NCBI GenBank assembly: GCA_902494595.1 | Contig: CABUTY010000036.1 | Coordinates: 1-8,785, forward strand | Direction: 5' to 3' | Source of the DNA: an uncultured Porphyromonadaceae bacterium | Lineage (GTDB): Bacteria; Bacteroidota; Bacteroidia; Bacteroidales; Muribaculaceae | Length of the DNA: 8,785 bases | In this document: positions 6,486 to 8,785 of the stretch, in pieces | Position numbering within the stretch: position 1 is the first letter of the stretch | Layout of the letters: every line of letters begins with the position of its first letter | Position numbers and translations under genes: made by a program | Notes under the pieces: model-generated | What the model was told of the DNA's origin: nothing | What the model saw: the letters and a program-made list of their open reading frames with translations, nothing else | The model's database searches: none

Positions 6486-8785
6486 TTATTTCACAACCGG
6501 CAGCAATATGTCGTTGATTAGTCCCGATGTATCCATGAGTCGGTATACACCGGTTGAAATGCTATTGCCGTCATTGTCGCGGAGATCCCATACCAATCGG
6601 CCGTTGGAGGTCATGCCGAGACTTCGCACCACCTTGCCGACAGCATTCTGAACCTCGATGCTGGAGCCCTGGGGAATATTGTGCAGCACCACCGAGCCGG
6701 CAAAGTCGGGATTCACAGCGGCAGGATACAGGTAAGGTTTGCCTCCGGCCTCTATGCCGGAGGCATCGGGAGCATCGGGCCGTACGGAACATATTCCCCT
6801 CGCGGTGGCAATCACAAGCTCCTGCGTATCCGGATTCCAGCATACATCATTAATTTCATCAGAGGGAAGCGTGGAATTGCGCATGGAGTAATGGGCTATA
6901 ACCTTTGTCTGGTCGGCCGATACGCAATATACGCCATTGCTGTCGGTTGCTATCCAGCATCGCCCGTACTCGTCGAATTTTATGCTTCTCACAATCATCG
7001 AAGGAATCACCTTGGTTTTGCTGCCATCCGGATTGGTGATGCTGAACTCCTCGCCCTTGATGACGTTCCCGCTGCACGACGATGGATTTACCTCATAAAG
7101 CCCCATACCGGTCATCACAAATACCTTCCCGCTATTGGGATTCTCTACAACTCCATATATATATCCCCACTTGGAATAGGTCACGCCGTTGTTATCTATG
7201 ATTTTGGTAATCATCCAATATTTGTCGTCGCCGGTATTCTCGAGAGTTCCATTATGGTCCAACACCATTATCGCATCCTTGCGCTTGGCCATGAGGAGTT
7301 TGTTTCTGTTGCCCATATATTTCAAGGCCACGGCATAAGAACAGAAATCGTTGCTGACGCCATGCGATTCCGGTACGAAAATCCGTTTCCAGCCGCTGTC
7401 GCCATCAGCACTGTTGGTTTCAAGGGCAGTCTTGCGGTTTTGAGCAGTCCAATAAAACAGATGTACGCCATTTCCCTCGCCATAGAAACCGGAGTTGAGG
7501 TCGGGGTAATACATCCATATTGTATTGTCGGCATCGTGCCCCATAGGCCACAGATAACTGTAGGAAGCCCATTGCTGAGGGAACATGGACACGAAATTGG
7601 CATAATAATTATGAGCATCGACTTTCGTGGCGAAGTGCAGGACGTCACTGTTGCGTTTGTCGAGATTGAGCGCCACCATGCCGTTCCATATCGAGCCTGC
7701 ATACACATATTCCGGATAGAGAGGGTCTACGGTGAGTCCCATCGGGTCGGCAAGTGGGTAAGGATCGTAATTGTTGGTCTGCGCATTAAACAATTCATTG
7801 AGATAAGCGCCTGACTGAGCGCTGGCCGGAATGTTTACGGGATAGGCCGGACAATAATTGGTCCAACGGCCGTTCTTGTAACCGCTAATCAACATGGGAT
7901 TCACACGGCCTTCATTATGCCTGTCGGTAGGCGTACCGTTGTTGCTTACGAGCACACCATGCTTGGGCGAATAATCAAGTCTCGCGTATACCAGCCCCAC
8001 GGGCGCATCCGGCACCAGAATGTCGCCGCGCGTCCATGTGGCAGCTGTCCCGTAACCCTCAGCCTTGTCACAGTGGAATCCCTTGCGATGGTCGTAGAAC
8101 CAGAAATTCTCAAAGTCGTTCGTACCTGTCCACGTTGGATATGTCACGGCAAAATTACGCTGCTCTATCTTGAGCTTTCCATCGTCGCCGGGTCTGGAGG
8201 ATATATGGTAAGCCGTATTCTTGGAGAATATGTAATACCCCGAGGAGGTAAGGACAAGATTGTTCTCATTGTCCTTGAACACATACGACCTGCGGTTGAT
8301 TTCACCAACATAACTGCCGTTCTCCGTCGTATTGACGAGCTGATTACGGAAACCGTCGTCGGTAATGTAATTTGACAGCGACCATTTGCCGTCCACGTCA
8401 CGTTTGGCCATGGATAGCTGTGTACGATTTGTAAGCAGAGCGAAGGCATCGTTGCCCACGGGCATTATGAAGTCAAGCTGGTCTACGGGCATCTCCTTGC
8501 GTACGAAGTCGGCGCGGGAGCGGAGCGTCTTGGTGGCGTCGGCCTCATAAAGCTCGTTGGCGGTACCGGCACTCTGTTGGGTAATGGCCACTACCTTGTC
8601 GCCCACGCGGCAGATGTCGGTAACCGACATACCCAGGTCGACAGCCTCGAGCACCTTCGCGGCATCGCAGTCAACATGTATGAAACCATAGCTGGTGGCT
8701 ATCCACGCATCATTGTTCTCAAGAGCGAACGATATGTTGCGTGCAACTACCGGAAAAGGTACCGCACGCTCCTTGAGCGTGGTGC
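6486..8785 (-). CDS. porZ: PorZ-like type IX secretion surface protein (N-terminus outside window)
   Basis: PorZ is a surface component of the T9SS attachment complex with PorU, PorV and PorQ. It is thought to present anionic LPS for attachment to cargo. The reading frame stays open to the right edge: 765 residues are visible, close to the full length of known PorZ (near 780), so only the signal peptide and a few N-terminal residues should be missing. The GTG at 8654 is internal. The body has beta-propeller repeats of the two-component-regulator type, such as RSIKFDEYGRCWIATDSNGV and SDEINDVCWNPDTQELVIAT. The final 82 residues or so (6489-6734) form an Ig-like T9SS C-terminal domain containing LVWDLRDNDGNSISTGVYRL and ending in LPVVK. 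The usual YPNP opening is replaced by YPAAVNPD. The stop is TAA. The gene is convergent with the membrane-protein pair. A different propeller protein with a T9SS signal is the main alternative. Confidence 0.82.
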   Translation of the reverse strand, partial: TTLKERAVPFPVVARNISFALENNDAWIATSYGFIHVDCDAAKVLEAVDLGMSVTDICRVGDKVVAITQQSAGTANELYEADATKTLRSRADFVRKEMPVDQLDFIMPVGNDAFALLTNRTQLSMAKRDVDGKWSLSNYITDDGFRNQLVNTTENGSYVGEINRRSYVFKDNENNLVLTSSGYYIFSKNTAYHISSRPGDDGKLKIEQRNFAVTYPTWTGTNDFENFWFYDHRKGFHCDKAEGYGTAATWTRGDILVPDAPVGLVYARLDYSPKHGVLVSNNGTPTDRHNEGRVNPMLISGYKNGRWTNYCPAYPVNIPASAQSGAYLNELFNAQTNNYDPYPLADPMGLTVDPLYPEYVYAGSIWNGMVALNLDKRNSDVLHFATKVDAHNYYANFVSMFPQQWASYSYLWPMGHDADNTIWMYYPDLNSGFYGEGNGVHLFYWTAQNRKTALETNSADGDSGWKRIFVPESHGVSNDFCSYAVALKYMGNRNKLLMAKRKDAIMVLDHNGTLENTGDDKYWMITKIIDNNGVTYSKWGYIYGVVENPNSGKVFVMTGMGLYEVNPSSCSGNVIKGEEFSITNPDGSKTKVIPSMIVRSIKFDEYGRCWIATDSNGVYCVSADQTKVIAHYSMRNSTLPSDEINDVCWNPDTQELVIATARGICSVRPDAPDASGIEAGGKPYLYPAAVNPDFAGSVVLHNIPQGSSIEVQNAVGKVVRSLGMTSNGRLVWDLRDNDGNSISTGVYRLMDTSGLINDILLPVVK

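Noticed and set aside
6681..7814. Long open frame (377 codons) on the plus strand inside the porZ gene
   Set aside because: It is antisense to a well-supported PorZ frame, its translation shows no domain, and it has no start context or promoter; long antisense frames arise from codon bias.
8652..8654. GTG at 8654 as the true start of the porZ gene
   Set aside because: The frame stays open for 43 more codons to the window edge with propeller-like sequence, and no signal peptide follows the GTG.

Overview
The window looks like chromosomal DNA of a Bacteroidales bacterium (phylum Bacteroidota), possibly a Muribaculaceae-like gut lineage. The order comes from three signs: the Bacteroidota-style sequences of IF-2, FolK and RF2; a type IX secretion (T9SS) PorZ-like surface protein with a C-terminal sorting-type domain; and TAnnTTTG promoter boxes with no Shine-Dalgarno sequences at the starts. 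The family is a guess. No RNA gene, CRISPR array, insertion sequence or phage gene was seen.

Layout. Positions 1-1314 (+) hold the last 437 residues of infB, whose start lies off the left edge. A GC-rich hairpin (1332-1371) follows, then folK (1388-1882, +) of the folate pathway. Pointing toward folK is a probable 74-residue, His-rich, single-helix membrane protein (1888-2112, -), whose stop is 5 bases from the folK stop. A 139-base divergent spacer (2113-2251) carries a promoter-like box for each direction. It is followed by prfB (2252-3370, +), which encodes RF2 as one continuous frame with no programmed frameshift. Eleven bases downstream begins a pair of large polytopic membrane proteins (3382-5016 and 5013-6452, +). 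They overlap by ATGA and look like GT-C-fold glycosyltransferase relatives of unknown specificity. A hairpin over the second protein's stop (6426-6470) may end the transcript. The rest (6486-8785, -) is a PorZ-like protein reading toward that hairpin; its N-terminus lies off the right edge.

How the genes relate. infB, folK and prfB are core housekeeping genes. prfB and the two membrane proteins probably form one transcription unit. The membrane pair would act on the periplasmic side of the inner membrane, perhaps adding sugars from lipid-linked donors to a surface glycan. PorZ works at the cell surface, where T9SS cargo is joined to anionic lipopolysaccharide. A link between the pair and PorZ is attractive, but it rests only on adjacency. 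The least described parts are the membrane pair and the small His-rich protein; I see no clear new defence or mobile system.
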